NCBI RefSeq assembly: GCF_007859865.1
Contig: NZ_SJPI01000004.1
Coordinates: 62,001 to 126,000, forward strand
From: Rubripirellula amarantea
GTDB taxonomy: Bacteria > Planctomycetota > Planctomycetia > Pirellulales > Pirellulaceae
Direction: 5' to 3'
DNA: 64,000 bases
Positions 45,298-54,297 of the stretch are shown here, piece by piece. The notes under the pieces were generated by a model. It saw only the letters and a program-made list of their open reading frames with translations, did not search any database and had not been told where the DNA came from. Made by a program: the position numbers and the translations under genes. Every line of letters starts with the position of its first letter. The stretch's first letter is position 1.

Positions 45298-47156
45298 TGG
45301 CCAAGATACACAACACACTCGTAGCGTTAGCGATTGGCCTGCAGGCTGCTTCCGCGTCGGCGCAAGAAGCACCGGATACCGTTCCCATGCGATTGCCGCG
45401 CGTTGAAGCGCCGGCACCTCATCGCGTCGTGAAGAAGGTCGACGGCGGCTTTGTTCTTACCGAGCAAACCGAAACGACGACCAGCCCAACCTTCGTGCCG
45501 CAGTTCATGCCGCAGTTCATGCCGCCGTTCAGTCAGCTTGAATATCCGACTGTGCCCTTCAAGGTTGCCGGAACGGGAAACCTTGTACGCAACCCGCACT
45601 ATGTTGCCCCCTCGGCTCAAAGCCATTTACCAGCGAGTTTGCCGCCAAACTCGACGTCGGATTTTTTAGCGAGGCCCGCATCGAACTCGCCAACCCAACC
45701 GATGTCGGAATCATTCTCGGACGAATCTTCTCACTACCCATTGCCGTTCAAACTAAGCCTTCCTGGCGGTCCGGTGAACGCCTGCGATACGGAATTTGCA
45801 TACAACGATTTCTCTGCGACTCCGTTGCCAAACGCCGCGATGTATCACGATGGAGATCGTGAACAGTGGGTTTACGATGCCAAGCGTGCTGTCCCGACAC
45901 AGCATCCGTGGATCGAATGGGGACGAATCTTCTACGGTGACGGCATCACGCCTCGCGGTCGCAATTGGTTCGGCAAGACGAACATGGTGCGACCTGAATT
46001 CTACATGTACGGTGACTTTCGATCGGGTATCGCCACCGGACGTAATGCGGCGGGGCGGACCGACAACTGGGCCAACCGGCTGAACTTGGATCTCGATTTG
46101 CGGATCACAGACACCGAACGTTTCCACGCGTTCGTGGGACCGATCGATAGCGGCGGAAGATTCACGCGTTGGGAAAGGGTGGCTGGCGATTGGCGTTTCG
46201 AAGACGAAATTGATTTCACCCCCGTGACGGGATTCTTCGAAGGCGACTTAGGTGCGATGTGGGGTGGCGTCACAGGTCAATCGTCTCCCATGGAGTTACC
46301 AATCACTCTGGGACTAGTCCCACTGCTGTTTCAAAACGGAATTTGGATGGAAGACGCAGTCACGGGTGCTGCGTTCTCGCTACCTTCGCGTCATTCGCGT
46401 TTGTTCAACTGGTCGAACTACGACGCCACTTTCTTCGCCGCCTTTGACCAAATCAATTCGACCGCGTTTGGTGCCGATGAACACGCAGCCCAGGCCTTCG
46501 GGACTGCTTGGTTTATCGAAGCTTATGGCGGGTACATCGAATCAGGTTATGCCTACCTGAATGATCGCAATAACTCCGATCGCAGCTACCACAACATCAC
46601 AACCAGCTTCACGCGCCGGTACTTTGATCGAATCAGCAACAGTGTGCGTGTGATCGTCAACACGGGCCAAGAAGGGCCGAAGGCAAATCGCACGGCGGAC
46701 GGAGCGTTGCTGTTGGTTGAAAATAGTTGGATCACCTCATCGCCGCTTCGAGTAGTTCCGTACGCGAACTTCTTTGTTGGTTGGGATCGCCCTCAATCCG
46801 TCGCTCGCGCGGGTGTTTCTGGGGGAATCCTTCGAAACACGGGAATCAATTTCGACACCGATGGACTTAGCGGTTTCGCGACACTCGATCCGACCGCTAG
46901 CGATACAGCCGGCGGCAGTATCGGCATCGACATCCTGGGTGACGACCTGGACCGCCAATGGCTGCTCGAGGCATCCTACCTGACCCCGCACGGCAATCTG
47001 AACCGACAAGTGCCCGATGACCAATTCGGCATCGGTTCTCGATATCAATTTCCGATATCGCACCGCAGCTTGCTACGTTTTGACGTCATGCACGGATGGC
47101 GACGAGGACTCGACGATGTATATGGGACGCGAATGGAGTATCGTTGGAAGTTCTAG
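45297..47156 (+). CDS. Probable outer-membrane beta-barrel protein
   Basis: A 619-residue exported protein. The start in TGATG gives the signal peptide MAKIHNTLVALAIGLQAASASAQ; an earlier in-frame ATG lies inside the cytochrome gene. Residues ~30-190 are Pro/Ser/Thr-rich, including QFMPQFMPPF encoded by a 12-base repeat. From ~215 to the end the sequence alternates polar and hydrophobic residues with many aromatics and Gly (FYMYGDFRSG, LNLDLDLRI, GIGSRYQFPI). It ends in Phe (YRWKF), as outer-membrane barrels do. No named family was recognised. The coupling with a multihaem cytochrome suggests they act together. The K+ channel gene begins 32 bases downstream. Confidence 0.7.
   Translation: MAKIHNTLVALAIGLQAASASAQEAPDTVPMRLPRVEAPAPHRVVKKVDGGFVLTEQTETTTSPTFVPQFMPQFMPPFSQLEYPTVPFKVAGTGNLVRNPHYVAPSAQSHLPASLPPNSTSDFLARPASNSPTQPMSESFSDESSHYPLPFKLSLPGGPVNACDTEFAYNDFSATPLPNAAMYHDGDREQWVYDAKRAVPTQHPWIEWGRIFYGDGITPRGRNWFGKTNMVRPEFYMYGDFRSGIATGRNAAGRTDNWANRLNLDLDLRITDTERFHAFVGPIDSGGRFTRWERVAGDWRFEDEIDFTPVTGFFEGDLGAMWGGVTGQSSPMELPITLGLVPLLFQNGIWMEDAVTGAAFSLPSRHSRLFNWSNYDATFFAAFDQINSTAFGADEHAAQAFGTAWFIEAYGGYIESGYAYLNDRNNSDRSYHNITTSFTRRYFDRISNSVRVIVNTGQEGPKANRTADGALLLVENSWITSSPLRVVPYANFFVGWDRPQSVARAGVSGGILRNTGINFDTDGLSGFATLDPTASDTAGGSIGIDILGDDLDRQWLLEASYLTPHGNLNRQVPDDQFGIGSRYQFPISHRSLLRFDVMHGWRRGLDDVYGTRMEYRWKF
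45498..45533 (+). repeat. 12-bp tandem repeat in coding sequence, three copies
   Basis: Two identical CCGCAGTTCATG units followed by a diverged third (CCGCCGTTCAGT) encode PQFM-PQFM-PPFS in the proline-rich linker of the barrel protein. The frame is kept, as in the (PVAN)6 array. Confidence 0.85.
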
Positions 47157-47188
47157 TTTGAAACGATTCCGCGGAACTTAAGCAGCTC

Positions 47189-48073
47189 ATGAGCGTTACG
47201 AAGAAAGCCAGCATCCAGCGTCGCCGCGATCAGCAACGTCCGACCGACGCGGGTTGGCGTCAAGAGCTCTACGACATCATCTTTGAAGCCGAAACGCCCT
47301 CGGGACGCTGGTTCGATATCGTACTGCTGATCGCGATCTTGCTTAGCATCGCTATCGTGTCTTTAGAAACGGTCGAAGGCTGGAGTTCCGTCAGCTTTTT
47401 GGAAGCCGGCGAATGGACACTGACGGCGTTGTTCACGCTTGAGTACCTGATGCGGTTGGCTTGCGTAAGGCACCCGCTGAAGTACGCCCGCAGCTTTTGG
47501 GGCATCATTGATTTGCTGAGCATCTTGCCATCCTATGTCGGCTTGTTCTTGGGACGCTCGTCTCGCTCGTTCGTAATCCTGCGCAGTATTCGATTGTTGC
47601 GTGTGTTTCGCGTACTGAAACTGTGGCGGATGATGGACGAGGCCGACGAATTGGGAACCGCGGTTTGGCGAGCCCGCAACAAAATCGTTGTTTTCCTAGC
47701 GGTCGTTTTGGTGGCTGTTACGATTAGCGGAACGTTGATGTTCCACATTGAATCTGTTGCGGCGGTAGAGTTTGATCCAGAAAACGTCAAAACAACTCAG
47801 TTCACTTCCATACCGCAAGCGATGTACTGGGCTATCGTGACCATGACCACGGTGGGATACGGCGATGTCGTGCCCCAGACGATCGTGGGCAAGGTTATCG
47901 CCGCTGCACTGATCTTGCTGGGGTACAGCCTGATCATCGTCCCATCGACGTTCGTCACTGCTGAAATCATGAGTCACACGACGCATGAATCAAAAATCAC
48001 GTGCGAACATTGTGGCGTCGAAGACGTCCGCGAAGATGCTGCGTATTGCTACCGCTGCGGCACGAGGTTGTAA
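47189..48073 (+). CDS. Voltage-gated-type potassium channel with zinc-ribbon tail
   Basis: A 294-residue six-helix channel. S1 starts near residue 40, the voltage-sensor S4 is RSIRLLRVFRVLKLWR near 131-146 with five basic residues, and the selectivity filter TVGYGD is at 221-226 between S5 and S6. After S6 the cytoplasmic tail carries a C4 zinc ribbon, CEHC (272-275) and CYRC (287-290). Most bacterial KvAP/KvLQT-like channels end soon after S6 or carry RCK or cNMP domains, so the zinc ribbon is notable. It follows the cytochrome and barrel genes with a 32-base gap, consistent with one operon. Confidence 0.92.
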   Translation: MSVTKKASIQRRRDQQRPTDAGWRQELYDIIFEAETPSGRWFDIVLLIAILLSIAIVSLETVEGWSSVSFLEAGEWTLTALFTLEYLMRLACVRHPLKYARSFWGIIDLLSILPSYVGLFLGRSSRSFVILRSIRLLRVFRVLKLWRMMDEADELGTAVWRARNKIVVFLAVVLVAVTISGTLMFHIESVAAVEFDPENVKTTQFTSIPQAMYWAIVTMTTVGYGDVVPQTIVGKVIAAALILLGYSLIIVPSTFVTAEIMSHTTHESKITCEHCGVEDVREDAAYCYRCGTRL

Positions 48074-48141
48074 GTCGCCGTGGGTCACCAGCACCTACGC
48101 TCGCGCTGCACATGTTGGATCGTGCTGAAACCTTGAACGGA

Positions 48142-49278
48142 TCAATCGTCACCGCGGTATTTGCGACTTGCTTTTTCGAGAACGGCAACCTCAGCATCCG
48201 TCAGCGACTCGCGACCCTGAAGGTGTATTTTTTCGAGCACTTGGTCGAGCGACAATTCTAAACGCTCAAGCTCAGGATCGAGTCGAGGCTTGGCGGCGAG
48301 TTGATCCAACAATTTCGGTTCAACTTTCGATTGAAGCTCTGCATGAGTTTCAGGTGTGTGCAGCCGGATGGTCGCCGGAGACTTCACTCGTCGACGACCA
48401 GATCGCCCCTGGCTTCCCCCAATTGATGGCTTCCAACTCTTTTGCTTTGGATTCCCAAGTTCTCCCAACCAAGGGACTCGGTCCCAATAGCGTTCCAATC
48501 GCCACCCGGCTTTGAAGTAACCAAAACCAAACACTGCGCCGCCGAGATGCGCCGCGTGAGCAACACCGCTGTGCATCGCGTCGCCGCTAAGCGTTAACAG
48601 TACCGGATGCAAATCAAAAACGAAGTACAGCAACACCAACCAACGTATCTCGATCGGAAACAGAAAGTAAATGCGAATTCGTTCATAGGGATAGTGGATG
48701 GCGTATAAGACAAGCACTCCCCAAATTGCACCCGAAGCACCGATCGCCGGGGTCATGTCGCCGGTATAAAAACCCAACGCAATAAAGGCGACGCTGGCTG
48801 CAATTGCCGAAGCAAAATAAAACAGCGCAAACTCGCGCGGCCCATACATGTTCTCGAGACGTGAACCAAACCAAAACAAAAACAGCATGTTGAAAAGCAA
48901 ATGCCAAATTCCGAATCGATCATGACAGAACGCCGACGTCACCAGTCGCCATACTTGCCCCTGCATCACCTTGCGTGAATCCAGTTCAAAAGCTTCTTGC
49001 ACGATCGATTGCCGAGGCATCATCGATGCTGCTTGTGCCAATGAACGGGCATCAATGTCGTCAAATCTATCTCGGCTTTCATACTGCTGTGCAATTGCAT
49101 CAATACGATGCTGCATTTCGGCAGGCCCCACGGGGCGCGTCAAAAGAATTTGCAGCACGAAGACAATGATGTTCGCAACCAAAATCGTCTTACAAACCGT
49201 TGGCATATCAGCAAAGCCTGACGCTCCTTGCCCACGACCGCTCGAGTTTCGGTAGTAATCTCGGCTTTCAAGACCCAT
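48142..49278 (-). CDS. Rhomboid-family intramembrane serine protease
   Basis: A 378-residue membrane protein with six or more helices. Catalytic Ser182 lies in GASGAIWG and His244 in AHAAHLGG. The L1/HxxxN segment reads HLLFN near 126. An N-terminal arm of ~30 residues is cytoplasmic. The C-terminal ~110 residues are soluble, charged and helical (LERLELSLDQVLEKIHLQGRESL in pieces) and recall the tail seen in planctomycete rhomboids. Substrate unknown. The gene converges on the K+ channel with 68 bases between stops. Confidence 0.92.
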   Translation of the reverse strand: MGLESRDYYRNSSGRGQGASGFADMPTVCKTILVANIIVFVLQILLTRPVGPAEMQHRIDAIAQQYESRDRFDDIDARSLAQAASMMPRQSIVQEAFELDSRKVMQGQVWRLVTSAFCHDRFGIWHLLFNMLFLFWFGSRLENMYGPREFALFYFASAIAASVAFIALGFYTGDMTPAIGASGAIWGVLVLYAIHYPYERIRIYFLFPIEIRWLVLLYFVFDLHPVLLTLSGDAMHSGVAHAAHLGGAVFGFGYFKAGWRLERYWDRVPWLGELGNPKQKSWKPSIGGSQGRSGRRRVKSPATIRLHTPETHAELQSKVEPKLLDQLAAKPRLDPELERLELSLDQVLEKIHLQGRESLTDAEVAVLEKASRKYRGDD

Positions 49279-49550
49279 AGATTTCAGGTGTTTTGGTAGG
49301 TTGGAAAAAGGTCACACTCGATCTCACCACTGGCCTCCCTATTGGTCGTCATTGGAATATCCGAAAGAATCGGCACCTGTACGGGAACTCAGGTGCACGA
49401 AAACACGTCGGATTTGAGTTCAAAGCCTGCCATTCTATTGAAGCAAAGATGCACCAGATTAGCGTGGATAGTGGCGTCATGACAATCATTACGAAGGTTG
49501 TGACGCAGTATTGATCACACATCTCCTCCTTTTCGTCTCGGTGTTCTGTT

Positions 49551-51074
49551 ATGAGTTTGCTGCCTCCGCGTGAAGATCAATTGCAATCGACACAGGGAAG
49601 TACAGGTCACGACGAACAAATTAAGCAGCGACGCCCCAGTACAATTGGCAAGGATTTATTTCCTATTCCGCTTGCACCCATCGAACAGTTCTTGGTGCTT
49701 GACGATCGGCCCGATTGCCCGATGACCAGCTTCATTGAACTCCATTTTGCATCGGAGTTACAACGAGACCTGTTGTCTCAGGCACTCACGCAAACCGTGC
49801 ATCAACATCCGTTCTTGGCGTCGAGACTAGTCACACTCGATGGCGAGATGCATTGGAACTACGATCCCGATTTCGAACCTCAGTTGCGAGACCCGACCCT
49901 CGTTCCAATTTTGGCAACGCGAGACGCTGACCATGAACCAAGCCCACGACCAATAGACTTGCGCCGCGAACCTGGATGCCGATATTGGTACGGCGTCAAC
50001 GAGGTCACGGGCAAGAGTTGCTTGACGATTCAATTGCATCATGCAGCCTGTGATGGTGTTGGTTTGCGACGAGTAATCATCGACACCTTGACTGCCTACG
50101 CCAAACTCTCAACACCGCCGGTTGAAGGCGAGGAACCTAAGAAAAAGAAAAAACGCGATCAACTCGACGCGAAGAGGCTACTCGCCCGAGCCGACTTTTC
50201 GGAAATCGATCAGAAGCCAGTGACGCATCCGATAAGCGGATGGCAGCGCATGAAGAACAACTTCTATTTCTACTTCTTGAAACCGCAACCCTTAGTCGGA
50301 ACCCCAGTTGCGAGTTCATCATCTGAAAACAACGCGCCGCTTCGCCATCATATCTTTGACGTGGAAACTTCGACGAAGCTAACGGAATGTTGTCGTAAAA
50401 ACGAGATTGCATTCAACGACTTGGCTTTAACTATTTTGTTTCGGGCCTGTCGCCACTGGAACGAACTCCACGGACTAACGAAAGCAAAGACTCGCATCCG
50501 TGTGCTGATGCCTATTGATTTGCGCGGGCGTTCGGACCTGCAGACTCCTGCGACCAACCGACTTAGCTTCTCGTTTCTCGGCCGCACTCATTCCCAATGC
50601 GACGATTGGGTTACTTTGCTCTCGAGCGTTCAAAAAGAAACCAACGCGATCAAGTCAAGCCGCGTCTACATGGATTTCCTTAACGGTTTGGCCACCGCGG
50701 TCAAACATCCTAAGCGATTTGCTCGAGCAATCGGTATCAATCGCAACATGACCACTAGCGTGTTGACGTATACGGGCGATATCGCTCGAGGCATGAAGAA
50801 CCACTTTCCCGAAGAGGATGGTCGGCGGAAGATCGGCGACTCGTATCTCGAAAACATTCTGATCGCACCGCCTGCTCGCGAGAACACAAACATCACCATG
50901 GGACTGTGTATCAATTGGGGCCAGATCTGTATTTCAGCCAACTGGAACCGAACCGCAATCACTCGCGAAGAGTGCGGCGAGTTTTTAAAGATCTACGCCA
51001 GCGCTATGATTGAATGGCTCAATACCATGTCTCACGAATCGCTTGGCAAATCCGACATGACCGCGGATGAGTAG
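49551..51074 (+). CDS. Condensation-type acyltransferase
   Basis: A 507-residue CoA- or carrier-dependent acyltransferase of the condensation/WS-DGAT/alcohol-acyltransferase fold. The catalytic motif HHAACDG is at residues 163-169, and the second conserved region (LMPIDLRGRSD) is near 322. No carrier-protein, adenylation or ketosynthase gene is next to it, so it is not part of an obvious NRPS or PKS cluster. A role in ester, lipid or glycolipid formation is inferred only from the fold. Post-stop DNA carries a 14-base tandem repeat. Confidence 0.78.
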   Translation: MSLLPPREDQLQSTQGSTGHDEQIKQRRPSTIGKDLFPIPLAPIEQFLVLDDRPDCPMTSFIELHFASELQRDLLSQALTQTVHQHPFLASRLVTLDGEMHWNYDPDFEPQLRDPTLVPILATRDADHEPSPRPIDLRREPGCRYWYGVNEVTGKSCLTIQLHHAACDGVGLRRVIIDTLTAYAKLSTPPVEGEEPKKKKKRDQLDAKRLLARADFSEIDQKPVTHPISGWQRMKNNFYFYFLKPQPLVGTPVASSSSENNAPLRHHIFDVETSTKLTECCRKNEIAFNDLALTILFRACRHWNELHGLTKAKTRIRVLMPIDLRGRSDLQTPATNRLSFSFLGRTHSQCDDWVTLLSSVQKETNAIKSSRVYMDFLNGLATAVKHPKRFARAIGINRNMTTSVLTYTGDIARGMKNHFPEEDGRRKIGDSYLENILIAPPARENTNITMGLCINWGQICISANWNRTAITREECGEFLKIYASAMIEWLNTMSHESLGKSDMTADE

Positions 51075-51090
51075 GTGGTAAGTTGCTGCT

Positions 51091-51132
51091 CATTAGGTGT
51101 TGGTGATTAGACGCTGGTCATTAGACGCTGGT
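51091..51132 (+). repeat. 14-bp tandem repeat after the acyltransferase stop, three copies
   Basis: Units start at 51091, 51105 and 51119 with the shape (C/G)ATTAGACGCTGGT; the first unit differs at four positions. Each contains TAG. A smaller 8-base repeat (TGGAGAGA twice) follows at 51166-51181. The array begins 16 bases after the stop codon. Confidence 0.88.
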
Positions 51133-51339
51133 CGCAGAGGCGATAACCGATCAGACGATAAGCGCTGGAGAGATGGAGAGATGGTCGTTAGGCATTGGGC
51201 GTCGCGCGAAGCTTTGACCATTGGCAATTCGATCCGTGGCGGCCAGAACGATGTTGCTCCTATCGATGGCCTAGCGCGGACCTGTTAGCCTCTGCTGCAG
51301 TTCCTTGCTTCCAATGCCACCGCCTGAAAGGCTTGATTC

Positions 51340-52029
51340 GTGGACGACCCGTTTTTCCTGTTGTTGCTCTTTGGCATTCCCGTCATTAGCCAAGTGGTGT
51401 CGAGTCAAATGCGGAAGCGTTTTGTCGAGCACTCTGCGGACCCAATGCCGTTAACCGGCAAGCAGGCAGCCGAGCGGATGCTGGCGGAAAACGGGATTAT
51501 CGACGTCCGCGTGATCTCGACAGCGGGGCAACTGACCGATCACTACGATCCGAGCAAAAAAACGGTCAACCTTAGCGAAGTCGTCTACAACCAAAGCAAT
51601 GTCGCCGCGGTGGCCGTGGCAACTCATGAATGCGGCCATGCGGTTCAAGACGCGACCGGCTATACGATGCTGACCATGCGTTCCAAGATGGTTCCATTGT
51701 TAAGGATTAGCAATTTTGCGATTCCTGTGTTGGCGTTCGGCGGAGCCGGGATATCGCAAATTGCTGGCAACCACGGCACCGCAATTCTTTGCCTCGTAGG
51801 CTTGGGAGCACCAACTATGTTCAGTTTGGTCACCTTGCCAGTGGAATTTAACGCCAGCCGTCGGGCGCTCAATTGGTTGGAAGATGCGGGGATAGCGACC
51901 GGCGAGAAGTACTCCGGGGCCCGCAAAGCGCTCTTTTGGGCGGCGATGACCTACGTTGTTGCGGCCCTCGGGGCGATCGTCCAGGCTCTTTATTTCGCGA
52001 AGATATTCCTGGGACGTGGCCGCAGGTAG
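51340..52029 (+). CDS. Membrane zinc metallopeptidase (YugP/COG2738 family)
   Basis: A 229-residue membrane protein with HECGH at 96-100, the YugP-type metallopeptidase motif. There are hydrophobic helices at the N-terminus (FFLLLLFGIPVISQVV), near 125-175 and at the C-terminus. The protein starts with GTG at 51340, supported by AAAGG at 51326-51330. Family members are conserved but their substrates are unknown. A 20-base tandem repeat begins 11 bases after the stop. Confidence 0.88.
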   Translation: MDDPFFLLLLFGIPVISQVVSSQMRKRFVEHSADPMPLTGKQAAERMLAENGIIDVRVISTAGQLTDHYDPSKKTVNLSEVVYNQSNVAAVAVATHECGHAVQDATGYTMLTMRSKMVPLLRISNFAIPVLAFGGAGISQIAGNHGTAILCLVGLGAPTMFSLVTLPVEFNASRRALNWLEDAGIATGEKYSGARKALFWAAMTYVVAALGAIVQALYFAKIFLGRGRR

Positions 52030-52040
52030 GCGTTCGAAGT

Positions 52041-52096
52041 TGTTTTATTGAAATCCGGGGCGTTTTAGCGAAATCCGGGGTGTTTTAGTGAAATAA
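52041..52096 (+). repeat. 20-bp tandem repeat after the metallopeptidase stop, ~2.8 copies
   Basis: Units begin at 52041, 52061 and 52081 (TGTTTTATTGAAATCCGGGG, CGTTTTAGCGAAATCCGGGG, then a partial copy). Two or three mismatches separate the units. It lies in the 255-base gap before korA. Confidence 0.92.
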
Positions 52097-52284
52097 TGAC
52101 GCATCCCGCCCAGACTGCCCGTTACCAAAACGCGGGGAATTCATAGAATTTCGGTAAGCATTTTCACCGGAAAGATCGATACAACCGGTAAAGTCCCACT
52201 CGACCACGTCCAATGCATGGGTTTATCCAGATCCGTGGACGTCGGTATTTTCACCCGCACTCTCTAATTCCCCCCCTGCGCGTA

Positions 52285-54174
52285 ATGGCCACTGGCACGT
52301 CCACGACCTCCAAAAAAGTCAATTCCGTTTCTGGCATCACTGTTCGATTGTGCGGTGACTCAGGCGACGGAATGCAATTGCTGGGTACCCAGCTTACCAA
52401 CACCAGTGCGCTCGCTGGCAACGACGTCGCGACTTTCCCCGACTTCCCTGCCGAGATCCGCGCCCCTCGCGGAACTCGTGCTGGAGTGTCAGGGTTCCAG
52501 GTTCAGTTCGCCAGCGAAGAGATCTTCACCCCCGGTGACGTGCTTGACGCCTTGGTCGTGATGAATCCGGCTGCCATGGTGACGAACCTGGGAGACCTTC
52601 GAAAAGGCGGAATCCTGATCGCCAACGAGGATGGCTTCAATGATAAAGAATTCAAGCTGGCCAAAGTGGAATCCAATCCGCTCGACGCAAGCGTTATTGA
52701 AGAAACCTATCGGGTGATCAAGGTCCCGATGACCCAGTTGACCCGAGACGCAGTCGCTGAGTTTGGCCTGGGTACCAAGATCGCCGATCGTTGCAAGAAC
52801 TTCTTTGCGATGGGAATGGTGTACTGGCTCTTTGGACGCTCCCTCGATCCAACCTTGCGTTTCATCGAGGCGAAGTTTGGTAAGAAACCCGAAGTGGCCG
52901 CCGCCAATGTCGCGGCTTTGCGTGCGGGATGGGCATTCGGTGAAACAACCGAAGCTTTCGGTGAGAGTTACCAAGTCGAAGCCGCCGAGTTACCACCTGG
53001 CACTTATCGCAACATCATGGGCAACCAAGCGTTGGCTTGGGGATTGATCGCCGCTTCCAAGAAAAGCGGCAAGGATATGTTTTACGGAACTTATCCGATC
53101 ACACCCGCTAGTGACATCTTGCACGAATTGACCAAGTACAAGAACTGCGGCGTGCGAACGTTCCAAGCAGAGGACGAAATTGCGGCAATCTGTTCCACCA
53201 TTGGCGCCGCGTTCGGTGGCAGCATGGGCGTGACGGCTTCAAGTGGTCCTGGAATCGCCTTAAAGGGCGAGGCAATGGGACTAGGCATGATGCTGGAACT
53301 GCCGATGATCATCATCAACGTGCAGCGGGGTGGACCGAGCACCGGGTTGCCCACCAAGACTGAGCAAAGCGACCTCCTGCAGGCGATGTACGGCCGCAAC
53401 GGCGAAGCGCCACTGCCGATCCTTGCACCACGATCCCCTGGTGATTGCTTCGCCATTGCGGTGGAAGCTTGGCGGTTGGCGGTGGAGTGCATGTTGCCCG
53501 TCATCATTCTTTCCGACGGCTACATCGCCAATGGTAGCGAGCCTTGGAAGATCCCGACGATGGACGAGCTACCCGAGATCAAGATCAAGCATCCCGAAGG
53601 CACGCAGGGTGACGAACCGTTCATGCCATACGCACGCGATGAAAACTTGGCTCGTCCATGGGCAATCCCTGGAACGCCTGGCTTAATGCATCGCGTCGGC
53701 GGTTTGGAAAAGGAAGATGTCACCGGCAACGTCAGCTATGACCCGGCGAACCACCAACACATGACCGACACTCGCGCAGCCAAGGTTGCGAAGATTGCCG
53801 AGCGAGTTCCCGAACAAGATATCTTTGGTGAACCCGAGGGCGATGTTCTTGTCGTTTCATGGGGCGGCACCTACGGTTCGTGTCACACCGCGGTGGCCAA
53901 CCTGCGAGCCGATGGCAACAAGGTTAGCCATATTCACTTGCGTTACCTCAATCCCATGCCATCGAACATCGGCACTTTGCTTAAGTCGTTCAAGAAGGTG
54001 GTGGTCCCTGAATTGAACAAGGGGCAACTTCGCATGCTGCTTCGCAGTGAGTATCTGGTCGATTGCATTGGCATCAACAAAGTGCAAGGCAAACCGTTCT
54101 CGGTGACTGAACTTGTCGAACAGATTGGCGAGCAATTGCCGGCGTCCAACAACGTTCGCAACAAAGCCGGCTAA
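52285..54174 (+). CDS. korA: 2-oxoacid:ferredoxin oxidoreductase, fused gamma-alpha subunit
   Basis: A 629-residue subunit that pairs with the TPP-binding beta subunit to decarboxylate a 2-oxoacid (most likely 2-oxoglutarate) to acyl-CoA with reduction of ferredoxin. The gamma-type domain is N-terminal (VRLCGDSGDGMQLLG, TFPDFPAEIRAP), and the alpha-type pyrimidine-binding domain follows (FYGTYPITPASDILHEL near 270). The start at 52285 (MATGTSTTS) is preferred to an upstream in-frame ATG at 52213. KorB follows 123 bases downstream. As a strict ferredoxin enzyme it replaces or supplements the 2-oxoglutarate dehydrogenase complex. Confidence 0.93.
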   Translation: MATGTSTTSKKVNSVSGITVRLCGDSGDGMQLLGTQLTNTSALAGNDVATFPDFPAEIRAPRGTRAGVSGFQVQFASEEIFTPGDVLDALVVMNPAAMVTNLGDLRKGGILIANEDGFNDKEFKLAKVESNPLDASVIEETYRVIKVPMTQLTRDAVAEFGLGTKIADRCKNFFAMGMVYWLFGRSLDPTLRFIEAKFGKKPEVAAANVAALRAGWAFGETTEAFGESYQVEAAELPPGTYRNIMGNQALAWGLIAASKKSGKDMFYGTYPITPASDILHELTKYKNCGVRTFQAEDEIAAICSTIGAAFGGSMGVTASSGPGIALKGEAMGLGMMLELPMIIINVQRGGPSTGLPTKTEQSDLLQAMYGRNGEAPLPILAPRSPGDCFAIAVEAWRLAVECMLPVIILSDGYIANGSEPWKIPTMDELPEIKIKHPEGTQGDEPFMPYARDENLARPWAIPGTPGLMHRVGGLEKEDVTGNVSYDPANHQHMTDTRAAKVAKIAERVPEQDIFGEPEGDVLVVSWGGTYGSCHTAVANLRADGNKVSHIHLRYLNPMPSNIGTLLKSFKKVVVPELNKGQLRMLLRSEYLVDCIGINKVQGKPFSVTELVEQIGEQLPASNNVRNKAG

Positions 54175-54297
54175 GAAGATTAGCTGCGGTGAAAATCGCA
54201 GCGATGGTTACTCTTTCGCCTTTTGGCTATTGGGCTGGTATCCACCTGCCTCTATTGAATCCTTCCGAAAACCTGCAATTTAGATACCTATATTCTC

